Positions 41,708-51,054 of a stretch of DNA of 64,000 bases are shown here, in pieces (the stretch's first letter is position 1; every line of letters starts with the position of its first letter). This DNA comes from Flavobacterium chungbukense (GTDB taxonomy: Bacteria > Bacteroidota > Bacteroidia > Flavobacteriales > Flavobacteriaceae), in the NCBI RefSeq assembly GCF_020805785.1, contig NZ_JAJGZV010000003.1, positions 583,730 to 647,729 of the forward strand, given 5' to 3'. The notes beneath the pieces are model-generated. The model did not search any database. It was not told where the DNA came from and saw only the letters and a list, made by a program, of their open reading frames with translations. Both the position numbers and the translations under genes were made by a program.

Positions 41708-42778
41708 TTATCCAATCACAACTTTGGTTTGCAAATAAGTTTCAAAAGACTTAATTCCTTCAAAGAGAATTTCTTTTTTGTGCTTTTCAGTTTCATTAAA
41801 AAACTCCGTTTCTATTTTAGCATGATCTTTTTTGAAAGTTCTTTTCCAGATGCCAATCACTTTTCCATTTTCTAAAATTATGGGTTTGAAAATGCCATTA
41901 TTGGTAAAAACTTTCGATTGATTTGCTGCTAAAAAGGAAGCTTCTCGCGTTTTATAAGCAATTAAAATCTCATCAAAAGCGGGAAGAAAATGCACGCTTT
42001 CGCGGAAATTCCCTTCATTAATAAGATCCTTTTTAAACCAATATTGCTGATTATCAATAGTAATATTATTTAATTGCAACTCAATTGCGTTAACTGTTTT
42101 TTTACAGATTGTAACAGGAAATCCTGACCACCATGAAAAATCGGACACCGTTGCTGGACCATGACTTTCAAAATAACGAAGAGCTAGTTTGGCTAAAGCT
42201 TCTTCTTTAGTTAATTTGGCTTTAGGTTTTGCAACGCGTTCTTCAAGCAAAGCATAAGTAATTTGTTTGCCTTTCATTCTTCCATTGCAGACTAAGCCAT
42301 CTAATTCGGCATTCATCATTACAATAACTGGAGATAAATCGCCTGCACTTTTTTCAATGTTAAGCTCTTTCATGATTTCTTCTCGAGTTAAATGATTGTT
42401 TCCCGCAAGAAGTTTTTCTATTTTAGAATTGACTTGATCAAATTTCTTTTCATCAAAGCCATGTTGTATAGCCATTGTTGCAAAGAGGCGCTTTACTTGT
42501 GGTGCAGAAAGTTCCAACATCCAATAAATATCATCAGCAGCAACAAAATGCCAAGTTGGACGCAGAATATGAGTTCTGATAATTTTGCCTGAATTAATCG
42601 CTTCTTCAATTTCTTTTTCGGTAGAATCGCACCGTGAGCCAATTGCCCATTTTGCCATTGCGTAATCCTGTGCTTGCATTGCACCAAAATGCTTAACAAC
42701 TTCTTGAGGAGAAGATGAAGTTGCCTTAAACAATTTTTGAGCAACCATTCGATGATGTGAAATTTCAGAATGAATCAT
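41708..42778 (-). CDS. winged-helix (HTH_42) AlkZ-like DNA glycosylase
   Basis: I take the ATG at 42778 (MIHSEISHHRMVAQKLF); a TTG six bases earlier is possible. The 356-residue protein belongs to the HTH_42 family, made of tandem winged helices, some members of which (AlkZ, YcaQ) excise bulky or crosslinked alkylated bases. The AlkZ catalytic QxQ motif is present as GAMQAQDYAMAKWAIGSR (Gln35 and Gln37). The RTHILRPTWHFV segment and the C-terminal FLPAFDEILIAYKTRE motif also fit. It is near an exonuclease and an O6-alkylguanine repair gene, which supports a repair role. Confidence 0.85.
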   Translation of the reverse strand: MIHSEISHHRMVAQKLFKATSSSPQEVVKHFGAMQAQDYAMAKWAIGSRCDSTEKEIEEAINSGKIIRTHILRPTWHFVAADDIYWMLELSAPQVKRLFATMAIQHGFDEKKFDQVNSKIEKLLAGNNHLTREEIMKELNIEKSAGDLSPVIVMMNAELDGLVCNGRMKGKQITYALLEERVAKPKAKLTKEEALAKLALRYFESHGPATVSDFSWWSGFPVTICKKTVNAIELQLNNITIDNQQYWFKKDLINEGNFRESVHFLPAFDEILIAYKTREASFLAANQSKVFTNNGIFKPIILENGKVIGIWKRTFKKDHAKIETEFFNETEKHKKEILFEGIKSFETYLQTKVVIG

Positions 42779-42855
42779 ATTCAAAATTATTTTAAACCAT
42801 AAATAGAAAAATCTTAGTATCTCAGAAACTTAGAACCTTAGCATCTTAAAAAGAA

Positions 42856-43569
42856 CTAAACATGAATAATTTCATCATCTATCAACAAATCTTCTCGTCG
42901 CAAACGAAGAAAAACCTGTGCAACAGCAATAGTATCTTTTTCACAATAGGTTACAATTCGATCAATATCTTTTTCGACATAAAACACATGAGCAACCTGA
43001 CTTCCATCAATATCGCCTTTTGGAGATGGAACTCCAAGAATTTTGGTTAGTAACTTTAAAGAAGTAAAATGCTTATAATCTCCAAATTTCCATAGTTCTA
43101 AAGTATCTAAATGCGGAATTTCCCATGGTTTTTTGCCAAATAAATTCATCTTGTCTGGAATTGGCATCTGATTGATAATCATTCTACGTGCAATAAACGG
43201 AATATCAAATTCTTTCGAATTATGTCCGCACATCAAATGCTGAGGCTGATTGAAATGATTGTTGATCAGATTCGAAAAGTCTTTTAAGATTTGTTTTTCT
43301 TCGCCAAAAAAAGAAGTTACCCTAAAATTTCTGATATCTCCTTTGATTGTAAAAAAACCAACCGAAATACAGATGATTTTGCCAAACTCTGCCCAGATTC
43401 CGGCGCGTTCGTAAAATTCTTCAGGACTAAATTCGTCTTTTCGCTGATATTGCGTTTTTAAATCCCAAAGTGATTGCATTTCTGCGTCAAGCGAATTGAA
43501 ATTCTCTTCTTCAGGTACAGTTTCTATATCAAGAAAGAGAATATTGTTAAGGTTTATCTTTTCAATCAT
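42856..43569 (-). CDS. predicted 3'-5' exonuclease (PolB-like, DEDD fold)
   Basis: This 237-residue protein has the DEDD exonuclease motifs: FLDIETVPEE (Exo I, residues 13-22), MCGHNSKEFDIPFIARR (Exo II, near 113-129) and a C-terminal DRIVTYCEKDTIAVAQVFLR (Exo III, near 207-226). It matches the stand-alone PolB-type exonuclease family rather than a full polymerase. It probably processes DNA 3' ends. A CTTAGAACCTTAG-type repeat separates it from the AlkZ-like gene downstream. Confidence 0.85.
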   Translation of the reverse strand: MIEKINLNNILFLDIETVPEEENFNSLDAEMQSLWDLKTQYQRKDEFSPEEFYERAGIWAEFGKIICISVGFFTIKGDIRNFRVTSFFGEEKQILKDFSNLINNHFNQPQHLMCGHNSKEFDIPFIARRMIINQMPIPDKMNLFGKKPWEIPHLDTLELWKFGDYKHFTSLKLLTKILGVPSPKGDIDGSQVAHVFYVEKDIDRIVTYCEKDTIAVAQVFLRLRREDLLIDDEIIHV

Positions 43570-43576
43570 ATTTTTT

Positions 43577-43725
43577 AGCCACGAATTACTCGAATTTACA
43601 CTAATTTTTTATTTAGAATAAATGTACATATTTGATTTTAAAGTAAGTATTTTAATACAGGAAAATATATCTAGATTTTGATAGTTAAAATCTAATTCGT
43701 GCAAATTAATAAAATTAGTGGCAAA
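43577..43725. repeat. inverted repeat of the GCCACGAATT family
   Basis: GCCACGAATTACTCGAATTT (near 43579) and a degenerate reverse complement ending TTAGTGGC (near 43718-43725) bracket an AT-rich gap. It is a dispersed repeat; no gene is seen. Confidence 0.5.
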
Positions 43726-43727
43726 AA

Positions 43728-44204
43728 CTAGAACAAACTTTGTTGTGTAGAAGGGTTTTCATGTTCTAAAAGCCACTTTTTGCGTGACAATCCGCCTGCA
43801 TATCCAGTTAAAGATCCGTTTGTACCGATAACGCGGTGGCAGGGAACAACAATCCAAAGCGGATTTTTACCATTTGCTGATGCCACGGCACGAATCGCTT
43901 TTACATCGCCCAATTTCTTGGTTTGATCCATATAACTAACCGTTTTCCCGAATGGAATTTCCAATAAAGATTTCCATACTTTTTGTTGAAACTCAGTTCC
44001 TTTTGGGTTTAGTTTCAGATTGAAATCCGTTCTTTTGCCTTCAAAATATTCATTTAACTGCAAAACAGCATCTTGTAAGATTTCTGGAATTTCTTTAGAA
44101 ACATCATTGGTACCAACATCAGATACCGAAATTACAGCAATACCATCTTGATCTCCAATTATTTTGGTGATTCCTAAAGGCGAATTGATGTAAACTGTTT
44201 CCAT
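43728..44204 (-). CDS. ogt: methylated-DNA-[protein]-cysteine S-methyltransferase
   Basis: This 158-residue suicide repair protein removes alkyl groups from O6-alkylguanine. It has the active-site motif IVVPCHRVIG (Cys near residue 122), the helix-turn-helix FQQKVWKSLLEIPFGKTVSYMDQTKKLGDVKAIRAVASANGKNPL and the GYAGGLSRKKWLLEHE C-terminus. There is no Ada N-terminal domain. It is one of three repair-related genes on this strand. Confidence 0.93.
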   Translation of the reverse strand: METVYINSPLGITKIIGDQDGIAVISVSDVGTNDVSKEIPEILQDAVLQLNEYFEGKRTDFNLKLNPKGTEFQQKVWKSLLEIPFGKTVSYMDQTKKLGDVKAIRAVASANGKNPLWIVVPCHRVIGTNGSLTGYAGGLSRKKWLLEHENPSTQQSLF

Positions 44205-44244
44205 GATTTTTTAGTTATCACAAAGATAGGAAGGTTTCGCAATC

Positions 44245-44262
44245 CCGATAGTTATCGGGAGC
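44245..44262. repeat. TCCCGATA/TATCGGGA palindrome
   Basis: An 18-base palindrome with 8-bp arms lies in the 158-base gap before the ogt start. A related TCCCGA/TCGGGA site occurs at 13383. It is probably a dispersed repeat; a regulatory role is not indicated. Confidence 0.6.
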
Positions 44263-44362
44263 AAAGTTTTTTTTAACGATATAAGTAATTTGAGTTTTGT
44301 TGTTTTTTAAAGTCCGCAAAGTTTTGCAACTTTATTAAATGAACTTTTATGACTTACATGGT

Positions 44363-45187
44363 TTAATAATGCTCCAACTTGAATTGATAGCTAAGATCGT
44401 TTTCAATTTTTTTGCTAGAAATCACCTTTTTGATATTCGATTTTTGAAAACTGAATTTCGGTAAAATCAAACTTTTTTCAATTGCTTTTTGGGTATAATA
44501 TTCCGCTCTTGTCGGATGAAAAGGCGCTACGGCATTAAAAACATCATTCCATTTCGATTGATTTATAATTTCTTCAATAATAGAAATACAATCATTTTGA
44601 TGAATTAAATTTACGGGAGCGTCTGGATTTTCTAAATTCTCTTTTCCTGCCAGAAATTTTACCGGATGACGATCTTCGCCAATAAGTCCGCCGAATCTAA
44701 GAATTGTAGTTTCAAAATTTTTATCTTTTTGAAGAAGATTTTCAACTAAAAACAATTGTTTACCACTTTCGGTTTCCGGATTTGGAATAGTTTCTTCGGT
44801 AATTAAAGTATTAGCATCGCCATAAACAGAAGTTGAACTTACAAAAAGAACCTTTTTTACACTTGATTTTTCTATAAACGGAATAAGATTTTCAATTTTT
44901 TCGACAAAAATTTTCTTTTCTGAATTAGGATCAGCTGTTCTTAATTTTGGCGGAATGTCGATAATTAAAATTTCACTTTCTGCTAAAAAGTTATTTATAC
45001 TTTCGCTTTCAAGCGTTTCTTCGTCTTCGCTTAGATTGACAAGAAATGGACTTATTCCAGCATTTTCAAAAATCGAAAGTTTGTTTTCTGAAGTTGTTGA
45101 GCCTTTTATTGAATTTCCTTTTTCGATTAGTTTTTTAGCCAACGGAAATCCTAACCAACCACAACCTAATATGCTTATTTTTTTCAT
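44363..45187 (-). CDS. NAD(P)-binding SDR/epimerase-like protein (YeeZ type)
   Basis: The ATG at 45187 (MKKISILGCGWLGFPLAKKL) puts the Rossmann motif GCGWLG at residue 8 and gives 274 residues; an upstream ATG would add five. It belongs to the extended SDR family (atypical, YeeZ-like). Visible are VLFVSSTSVYGDAN with the YxxxK-type Tyr region, TTILRFGGLIGEDRHPVKFLAG and NLIHQNDCISIIEEII. The substrate is unknown. It is not obviously part of a pathway with its neighbours. Confidence 0.85.
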   Translation of the reverse strand: MKKISILGCGWLGFPLAKKLIEKGNSIKGSTTSENKLSIFENAGISPFLVNLSEDEETLESESINNFLAESEILIIDIPPKLRTADPNSEKKIFVEKIENLIPFIEKSSVKKVLFVSSTSVYGDANTLITEETIPNPETESGKQLFLVENLLQKDKNFETTILRFGGLIGEDRHPVKFLAGKENLENPDAPVNLIHQNDCISIIEEIINQSKWNDVFNAVAPFHPTRAEYYTQKAIEKSLILPKFSFQKSNIKKVISSKKIENDLSYQFKLEHY

Positions 45188-45269
45188 TTTTTTAAGGTTC
45201 AAAGTAACAAAGGTACAGAGTTCTAAAGGTTTTTAGCGTCATATTAAAGAGGAATATTGACTAAAAAAG

Positions 45270-45302
45270 AAAAGGCAGAACTTCGTTGAAAGTCTGCCTT
45301 TT
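45270..45302. terminator. intrinsic terminator
   Basis: AAAAGGCAGA (45270-45279) pairs with TCTGCCTTTT (45293-45302) with A- and T-tracts outside. It follows the leftward TPR protein gene that ends at 45328. Confidence 0.85.
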
Positions 45303-45327
45303 TTATAATCGAAATATTTTCTGTTGT

Positions 45328-46197
45328 TTAATCTATTTGAATATTGTTTTTCTTCGCAATTTTTTTGAAAAGATCTTCTTTGTTTTCCGATTTCATTTTT
45401 TGATAAATAGCCCCTATAAATTGTTCGGAGTCTTTTGCATAATCTGATTTGGAATCGGTGTAAATTCTGTGAGCCATAAACATATTATCCAGTGCTTTTT
45501 CGTCGTCTTTTAGCATAAAATAATTTTTTCCAGCACCAAAATAGCCTTCGGCATTATCAGGATGGTATTCAATTAATTTTTGGTAATAACTGATAGCAGT
45601 TTTATAATCAGATTTAAAAGTATAGGCAACTCCAATATTCATTAAGGCAAAATTTCCTTCAGGATAAATTTCCAGCGATTTTTTATAATATTTTATCGCG
45701 TTATCGTAATCATTTAATTGTCTGTAAGAAACCGCCATGTCGTCAAGGGCAAGAACAAAATTTGGATCTGCTTTTAAAGCTAATTGAAAACTTTCAATCG
45801 CCAATTTAAAGTTCTTTTGATCCATGAAATCTTGTCCAATTATATAAGAGTTTTGAGCGCTCTCATTTTTAGATTTTCCGTAATAAATGTCATCTTTATT
45901 CTCAATAATCGCGGGTACTAACTTTGGACATTCTTTTGAAACAATTGCTTGAACTCTAAGAAGCATGGTCTGAATGCCTTCTACAGTATTAAAAGATTCT
46001 CGCACTTTTGGGTCTTTATCAGTCATAACCAGTTCGCCCATTGGTTTTGTCAAGCAATCTCTAAAAATTTCATTGGTAATGTTTGAGGTTTTTTGCAAAC
46101 ATTCACATGTTTTGGCTGCAATTTTTTCTTCAATAGTTTGTGAATGAAGTATTGAAAAGCTTGCAAAAGTTAAAAAAAGAATGAATTTTTTTTCCAT
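45328..46197 (-). CDS. exported TPR-repeat protein
   Basis: A signal peptide (MEKKFILFLTFASFSILHSQ) is followed by a Cys-containing helical region (KTCECLQKTSNITNEIFRDCL, near 30-50). Then come about four tetratricopeptide repeats (near 115-250): FKLAIESFQLALKADPNFVLALDDMAVSYRQLNDYDNAIKYYKKSLEIYPEGNFALMNIGVAYTFKSDYKTAISYYQKL. It is likely a periplasmic protein-interaction scaffold. It lies 35 bases downstream of the M28 peptidase gene on the same strand. Confidence 0.85.
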   Translation of the reverse strand: MEKKFILFLTFASFSILHSQTIEEKIAAKTCECLQKTSNITNEIFRDCLTKPMGELVMTDKDPKVRESFNTVEGIQTMLLRVQAIVSKECPKLVPAIIENKDDIYYGKSKNESAQNSYIIGQDFMDQKNFKLAIESFQLALKADPNFVLALDDMAVSYRQLNDYDNAIKYYKKSLEIYPEGNFALMNIGVAYTFKSDYKTAISYYQKLIEYHPDNAEGYFGAGKNYFMLKDDEKALDNMFMAHRIYTDSKSDYAKDSEQFIGAIYQKMKSENKEDLFKKIAKKNNIQID

Positions 46198-46232
46198 GTA
46201 CTTTTAGAGATTAAGGTTAAAATGCTGAACTT

Positions 46233-48623
46233 CTATTCTGATTTAATAGCCGGTTTTATTGTGTCTTTTAACACATTCAAACTGTCTTTGACAACTACAG
46301 GTACAATTGGTTTTAGTGGAGCGGTGTATCTTTTTATTTTCTGATGAATTAAAACGGCATCATTAAGAACAAAAGGCGTCGGCATCATCCAATTTTCTCT
46401 TGGTTTAACATTTAACAGCGGATTGCTCATCAAATCAAATGAACTTTCAATTAAATCCATATCAAAAAGAGATGATTTTTGAATGTAGAAATCCATCACA
46501 AGCGGTTCGTTGCCCACAACATAATAGCACAGGATTTTGCTGTCTTCTCTTTGCAAACGGTTTCCTTTTTCTCCAGAAGTAGCCACTCCATTTGCTTTGA
46601 AATTATAAAACGTCATTTTTGGATTAGCGTAAATATCGTAACGATTTACTTTTCTGTTCGGAGTAATTTTGATTTTTAAATATCTATTATTTCCAATAAC
46701 ACTGTCTCTTAAAAACTGAACGGTCGGCTTTGGAACATCAACAACAGGCGCTATCGCGCTGTATGTAAAAGTCGAATTGTACTTACTAGCAAGTGGAAGT
46801 GTATTTAAACCAACCGCTTTTTGAGTTTTTTCTCCTAAATACGATTTTGTCCATTCGTCTAAATTTGTGTCGTAAGTTGTCCAGGCAGCAGAATTGTTGT
46901 CGCCATTTAAAACGTATAATAAACTATTGGATTTTGCTTTGCCATATTCATAGCCTGAATGATAACCTGCGTAAACGAAAAATGAAATAGAAGCTAGAAA
47001 GAAAACTACAATCCAGGCACCTTTTCTAGCAAATGCTCCAAAGATAGGCAACATTAATCCGAAGAGTAAAACGGTTAGAACAGCGCTTCCAAATAAAATT
47101 TTAAGTCCTAAACCAATCGGAAACATTACAATAAATGGCGCTATGATCGCTAATGCTGGAATACTAAAAAGAAGATTCACTCCTAAACTGTAATGCTGTG
47201 TGAAAACGAATATTCCGAATAATAAAATTCCGAAATAAACAGGAATAATCAAGAAACCAGCACCCGTTAAACTATTGGCTAAATAAGCATTAATGATAAT
47301 CCAGAGTAGCAAAGGCGCTACAAAATGGTTCATTGTAATTTTTGCTTCAGAAAAATGATGATAGAAAGCAAAACAAATGGCGATACTCAAAGTTACAAAA
47401 GCCCCAATGTAGGCATGGCCATTATAGGTAAATCCGTTTAGAAGGTCAGAGTATTGCGGATAAATTTCAAGAATAAGTTTCCATCCTAAAAAGGTTACTA
47501 AACCAGATATAATAATAGAACCTAAAAGCGGAACGAAACCTTTAAAAACTTCTCTGAACGAGATAATTCTTTTTACTTTTCCAACAAAAAGAAATAAGAC
47601 CAATAATCCAAAAGCAACTAATGTCATTGGCATTACCCAAGAAAAAGGATAATTGATGAAAGAAAATGGAGCACTAAAGTAAACGTTATCTTCTGTAGCT
47701 TCTGTTTTAGTCAAATCAATATTAGTCAGGTATCTCAACAACGGCATCAAATAAGTTCCTTGATGCGCTAAAGTTGTTTTATTTAAATGCTGGACATCAT
47801 CTTGCTGTGTATGATAATTGAAATGACCGTCAATAAAAGCAAAATTGAAACCCTGAATATTTCCCTGTTCTCTAAAAACTGTTAAATCGGTATCGTTTGG
47901 AAGCATTTTATAAATGCTGTACATCAATGAGTTGGATACCGGATAAGAAGTTTTAGCATCAGAAAATGCTTTAACCATAGCTTCGTTTCCTTTATTGGTT
48001 TCCATTAACATATAACTTGGACCAGAAGTTCCGCGAGCTTCAAAGTTTAAAACTAAACCAACGTCTTTTGCCCAAGGATGCTTATTTACAAACAATGCCG
48101 CACCATTTAAACCTAATTCTTCAGCGTCAGAAAATAGTATAATGATGTCATTTTTTTGAGGATGTTTGGAGTATAAAAAAGCGCGAACTCCTTCTAGAAT
48201 AGTTGCAACACCAGAAGCATCGTCGCTGGCACCTTTTGAAAAAGAATGCGGAGCGCTGTCATAATGGGAAAGAAGTAAAAGCGCTTTGGTGTTATTTGTT
48301 CCTTTTATTCTAGCCAAAATATTTTTTGACTTTACCAAAAGACCTCTGTCATTAAGAGTAAAACCTTCCTGAATACTCGTTTCAAGGCCAATTCTGTTCA
48401 ATTCTAGTTTTAGATAATTAGCAACCAGCTCGTGATTAGTTGATCCGACATAGTGAGGTTTCTGTGCTATAATCTCAACTTGGTTTAAGGCTCTTTCGGT
48501 CGAGAATTCTGCAAGTGCTTCATCATCTTTAGAAATCCCTTGTGGCATCATCGTGGCGTATACAATGCCGAGTAAGGCTAAAACACAGGCTATGGCTAGA
48601 ATTGAGGTTTGGTTTTTTCTCAT
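46233..48623 (-). CDS. M28-family membrane metallopeptidase
   Basis: This 796-residue protein starts with a membrane anchor (TSILAIACVLALLGIVYATMM). The M28 aminopeptidase domain (about 35-300) has two-zinc ligands in LLSHYDSAPHSFSKGASDDASGVATIL, ILFSDAEELGLNGAALF and GHFNYHTQQDD. About eight hydrophobic segments follow (about 325-560) and then a C-terminal beta-rich domain. The layout matches the large ER/Fxna-like M28 group common in Bacteroidota. It probably trims peptides on the extracytoplasmic side. Confidence 0.9.
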   Translation of the reverse strand: MRKNQTSILAIACVLALLGIVYATMMPQGISKDDEALAEFSTERALNQVEIIAQKPHYVGSTNHELVANYLKLELNRIGLETSIQEGFTLNDRGLLVKSKNILARIKGTNNTKALLLLSHYDSAPHSFSKGASDDASGVATILEGVRAFLYSKHPQKNDIIILFSDAEELGLNGAALFVNKHPWAKDVGLVLNFEARGTSGPSYMLMETNKGNEAMVKAFSDAKTSYPVSNSLMYSIYKMLPNDTDLTVFREQGNIQGFNFAFIDGHFNYHTQQDDVQHLNKTTLAHQGTYLMPLLRYLTNIDLTKTEATEDNVYFSAPFSFINYPFSWVMPMTLVAFGLLVLFLFVGKVKRIISFREVFKGFVPLLGSIIISGLVTFLGWKLILEIYPQYSDLLNGFTYNGHAYIGAFVTLSIAICFAFYHHFSEAKITMNHFVAPLLLWIIINAYLANSLTGAGFLIIPVYFGILLFGIFVFTQHYSLGVNLLFSIPALAIIAPFIVMFPIGLGLKILFGSAVLTVLLFGLMLPIFGAFARKGAWIVVFFLASISFFVYAGYHSGYEYGKAKSNSLLYVLNGDNNSAAWTTYDTNLDEWTKSYLGEKTQKAVGLNTLPLASKYNSTFTYSAIAPVVDVPKPTVQFLRDSVIGNNRYLKIKITPNRKVNRYDIYANPKMTFYNFKANGVATSGEKGNRLQREDSKILCYYVVGNEPLVMDFYIQKSSLFDMDLIESSFDLMSNPLLNVKPRENWMMPTPFVLNDAVLIHQKIKRYTAPLKPIVPVVVKDSLNVLKDTIKPAIKSE

Positions 48624-48638
48624 GGTGAATAATACTAT

Positions 48639-48986
48639 CTATATTTCTTTTTTAACAAGCATAAAATAATCATTGTCCAAGGATCGATAACCTTGATCAT
48701 ACAGAAAATAATAGGTATTTCCTGTCTTGGTTTGTAATATATTTGTAAAGAACTCAAAATCAAAGCCTTTGTTTAGCATTTTGTCTCGAGTAGCCTTCGA
48801 TTTTCCATCTACATTTAGCTCTGCCAAAATACGGTAATTTTTGCGTAACTTGTTGTTTATATTTCGCATGAAATTCGTACTATCTTTATTCATTTTGTTA
48901 TTAAAGGCATTGCGGCAGCTATCAGAACAGAATTTTTTGTCTTCACGGCCAACAATTTTAGCGGAACATTCAGGACATATTTTCAT
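48639..48986 (-). CDS. small zinc-ribbon protein
   Basis: This 115-residue protein opens with MKICPECSAKIVGREDKKFCSDSCRNAFNNK, four cysteines in a CPxC...CSDSC pattern typical of short zinc ribbons (DUF2116-like). The rest is a basic helical region followed by NTYYFLYDQGYRSLDNDYFMLVKKE. Proteins of this shape are conserved in flavobacteria; I do not know the function. Nucleic-acid or ribosome contact is a guess from the ribbon and charge. Confidence 0.75.
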   Translation of the reverse strand: MKICPECSAKIVGREDKKFCSDSCRNAFNNKMNKDSTNFMRNINNKLRKNYRILAELNVDGKSKATRDKMLNKGFDFEFFTNILQTKTGNTYYFLYDQGYRSLDNDYFMLVKKEI

Positions 48987-49001
48987 GAAATTATTTTTAA
49001 T

Positions 49002-49328
49002 TTATTGAAAATCAGGTTTTTTGTTAATTATTTGATTAATATCATATATAAAGAGTTCAACTTGGCTGATATTACAGTCGGTTAGAATAATATCTTTAAA
49101 ACCGTTTTCCATATTTATTCTCAATTCATAAGATTTTGCTGGAAAATTCAGACCAAACGTCACTTCTATAATTTTATTCAAGAGAGATAAATGTCTTATT
49201 AGCTCTAAACTTTGAATGTTTTCAATGTCAATTACGCTGTTATCTTTCCTGTAATCAGTATTATTTATTATTAAATGACCATCTTCAAAATAAATTTCGA
49301 AGAAAGGATTTTTTCTGATGATGGCCAT
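49002..49328 (-). CDS. hypothetical protein, 108 residues
   Basis: This is a small soluble protein with alternating strands (FFEIYFEDGHLIINNTDYRKDNSVIDIENIQSLELIRH) and a C-terminal helix (SQVELFIYDINQIINK). The pattern resembles a PH-like or bacterial membrane-associated small domain, but no family is recognised. It lies between the zinc-ribbon gene (15 bases) and the GNAT-nitrilase gene (19 bases) on one strand, so the three are probably one transcript. Confidence 0.65.
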   Translation of the reverse strand: MAIIRKNPFFEIYFEDGHLIINNTDYRKDNSVIDIENIQSLELIRHLSLLNKIIEVTFGLNFPAKSYELRINMENGFKDIILTDCNISQVELFIYDINQIINKKPDFQ

Positions 49329-49347
49329 TTTTACTACTTTGAATTTT

Positions 49348-50877
49348 TTATGAATTCAATTTTTTAATTTCATACAAATCAGATCTACGATCCTTTAACG
49401 TTTTGACACTACCATGTTCATGCAGTTCTTTCAATAAGTTCAAATCTACATCTACAATCAAGGTCATTTCTGTGTTTGGAGTTGCTTCTGCTTTGATTCC
49501 ATTACTTGGAAAAGCAAAATCGGAAGGTGTAAATACAGAAGATTGCGCGTATTGAATATCCATATTATTTACTTTCGGAAGATTTCCAACACAACCTGCT
49601 ATGGCTACATAACACTCATTTTCGATGGCGCGTGCCTGCGAACAATGTTTTACGCGAGTATATCCGTTTTGAGTATCTGTTAAAAATGGTACGAACAAAA
49701 TATTCATTCCCTCATCTGCTAAAAGTCTAGAAAGTTCAGGGAATTCGACATCATAACAAATTAGAATACCAATTTTACCACAATCGGTATCAAAAGTTTT
49801 AAACTGCGATCCGCCTTTCATTCCCCAATGAATTACCTCGTTTGGTGTAATATGAATTTTGGTGTACATTTCTGATGTTCCATCTCTTTTGCATAAAAAA
49901 CCAACATTATACAGATTTCCGCCTTCCATATAAGGCATACTTCCTGTGATGATATTGATATTATAAGAAATGGCAAATTCCTGAAAACGCTTTCTAATTG
50001 GATCTGAATGGCGTGCCAGTTCTCGAATTGCTTCTGCTTCAGACAAATGATTGTAATCTGCCATTAATGGTGCAATAAACAATTCTGGAAATAAAGCAAA
50101 GTCGGAGCCATAACCAGATACGGCATCGATAAAGAATTCAGCTTGTTCGAAAAGAGCTTCAACATTATTCAACGGACGCATTTGCCACTGAATTAATCCT
50201 AATCGAATAATATTTTTTTTAAGATTAATTAGTTTTGGACTGTCCTCGTAATAAATATTATTCCATTCTAGTAAAACTGCAAATTCTTTCGATTCTTCAT
50301 CGCCTTCCAAATAATTTTTGATGACTCTCAAAACGTGAAAATCATTGCTCAACTGAAAAGAAAGAACCGGATCGTATAATTCTTTGGTTCTTACTTTTTC
50401 AATATAATTCTTTGGAGTCATTTTTTTGGCATGTTCTCTATAACTCGGAATTCGGCCCGCAAAAACAATAGCTTTTAAGTTCAGTTGTTCGCAAAGTTCT
50501 TTTCTTGCATCATACAATCGACGCCCTAAACGCAAACCTCGATAATTTGGATGAATAAAAACGTCTATTCCGTATAAAATTTCAGCATTTGGATTATGAG
50601 TAGAGAAGGTATAGTCACCACTAATCTGCTGATAATTATGCCTTTTTTCTACTAGTTTTTCATCAACGATAAGAGATAATGCAGAACCAACCACTTTTCC
50701 ATCAACCAAAATAACCAATTGTCCTTCTGGAAAAATCGAAAGCAATCTTTCAATATCGTCAGAACCCCAATACGAATCGGCCATTTCAGGATACGATTCA
50801 ATCATTGATTTTTTCAGCTGTTTATAGTCTTCAATTTCTAAATTTCGTAACTCGACTTTATTAATTTTTGCCTGCAT
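49348..50877 (-). CDS. GNAT N-acetyltransferase fused to a carbon-nitrogen hydrolase
   Basis: Residues 1-200 or so form a GNAT domain (VELRNLEIEDYKQLKKSMIESYPEMA; acetyl-CoA loop IDVFIHPNYRGLRLGRRLYDARKEL). Residues from about 225 form a nitrilase-type amidase with the triad Glu in FALFPELFIAPL, Lys in YTKIHITPNE and Cys in GILICYDVEFPELSR. The two-domain protein is widespread in Bacteroidota and other bacteria. The amide substrate is unknown; coupling acetyl transfer to amide hydrolysis on one small molecule is inferred. Confidence 0.93.
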   Translation of the reverse strand: MQAKINKVELRNLEIEDYKQLKKSMIESYPEMADSYWGSDDIERLLSIFPEGQLVILVDGKVVGSALSLIVDEKLVEKRHNYQQISGDYTFSTHNPNAEILYGIDVFIHPNYRGLRLGRRLYDARKELCEQLNLKAIVFAGRIPSYREHAKKMTPKNYIEKVRTKELYDPVLSFQLSNDFHVLRVIKNYLEGDEESKEFAVLLEWNNIYYEDSPKLINLKKNIIRLGLIQWQMRPLNNVEALFEQAEFFIDAVSGYGSDFALFPELFIAPLMADYNHLSEAEAIRELARHSDPIRKRFQEFAISYNINIITGSMPYMEGGNLYNVGFLCKRDGTSEMYTKIHITPNEVIHWGMKGGSQFKTFDTDCGKIGILICYDVEFPELSRLLADEGMNILFVPFLTDTQNGYTRVKHCSQARAIENECYVAIAGCVGNLPKVNNMDIQYAQSSVFTPSDFAFPSNGIKAEATPNTEMTLIVDVDLNLLKELHEHGSVKTLKDRRSDLYEIKKLNS

Positions 50878-51054
50878 ATAGTAAGATTTATCTCAAATAT
50901 ACAAAAAACAATTTCCAATTACAAACGCTTACAAATAGTTATAATCGGTAGTAAATAGTTAATAACCGACTATGAATGCTGGGATAATACATCTTTGCAG
51001 TGTTGAATATGAGAAACATTTTCAATTTATAATAACATAAAAGTAATATACGCC

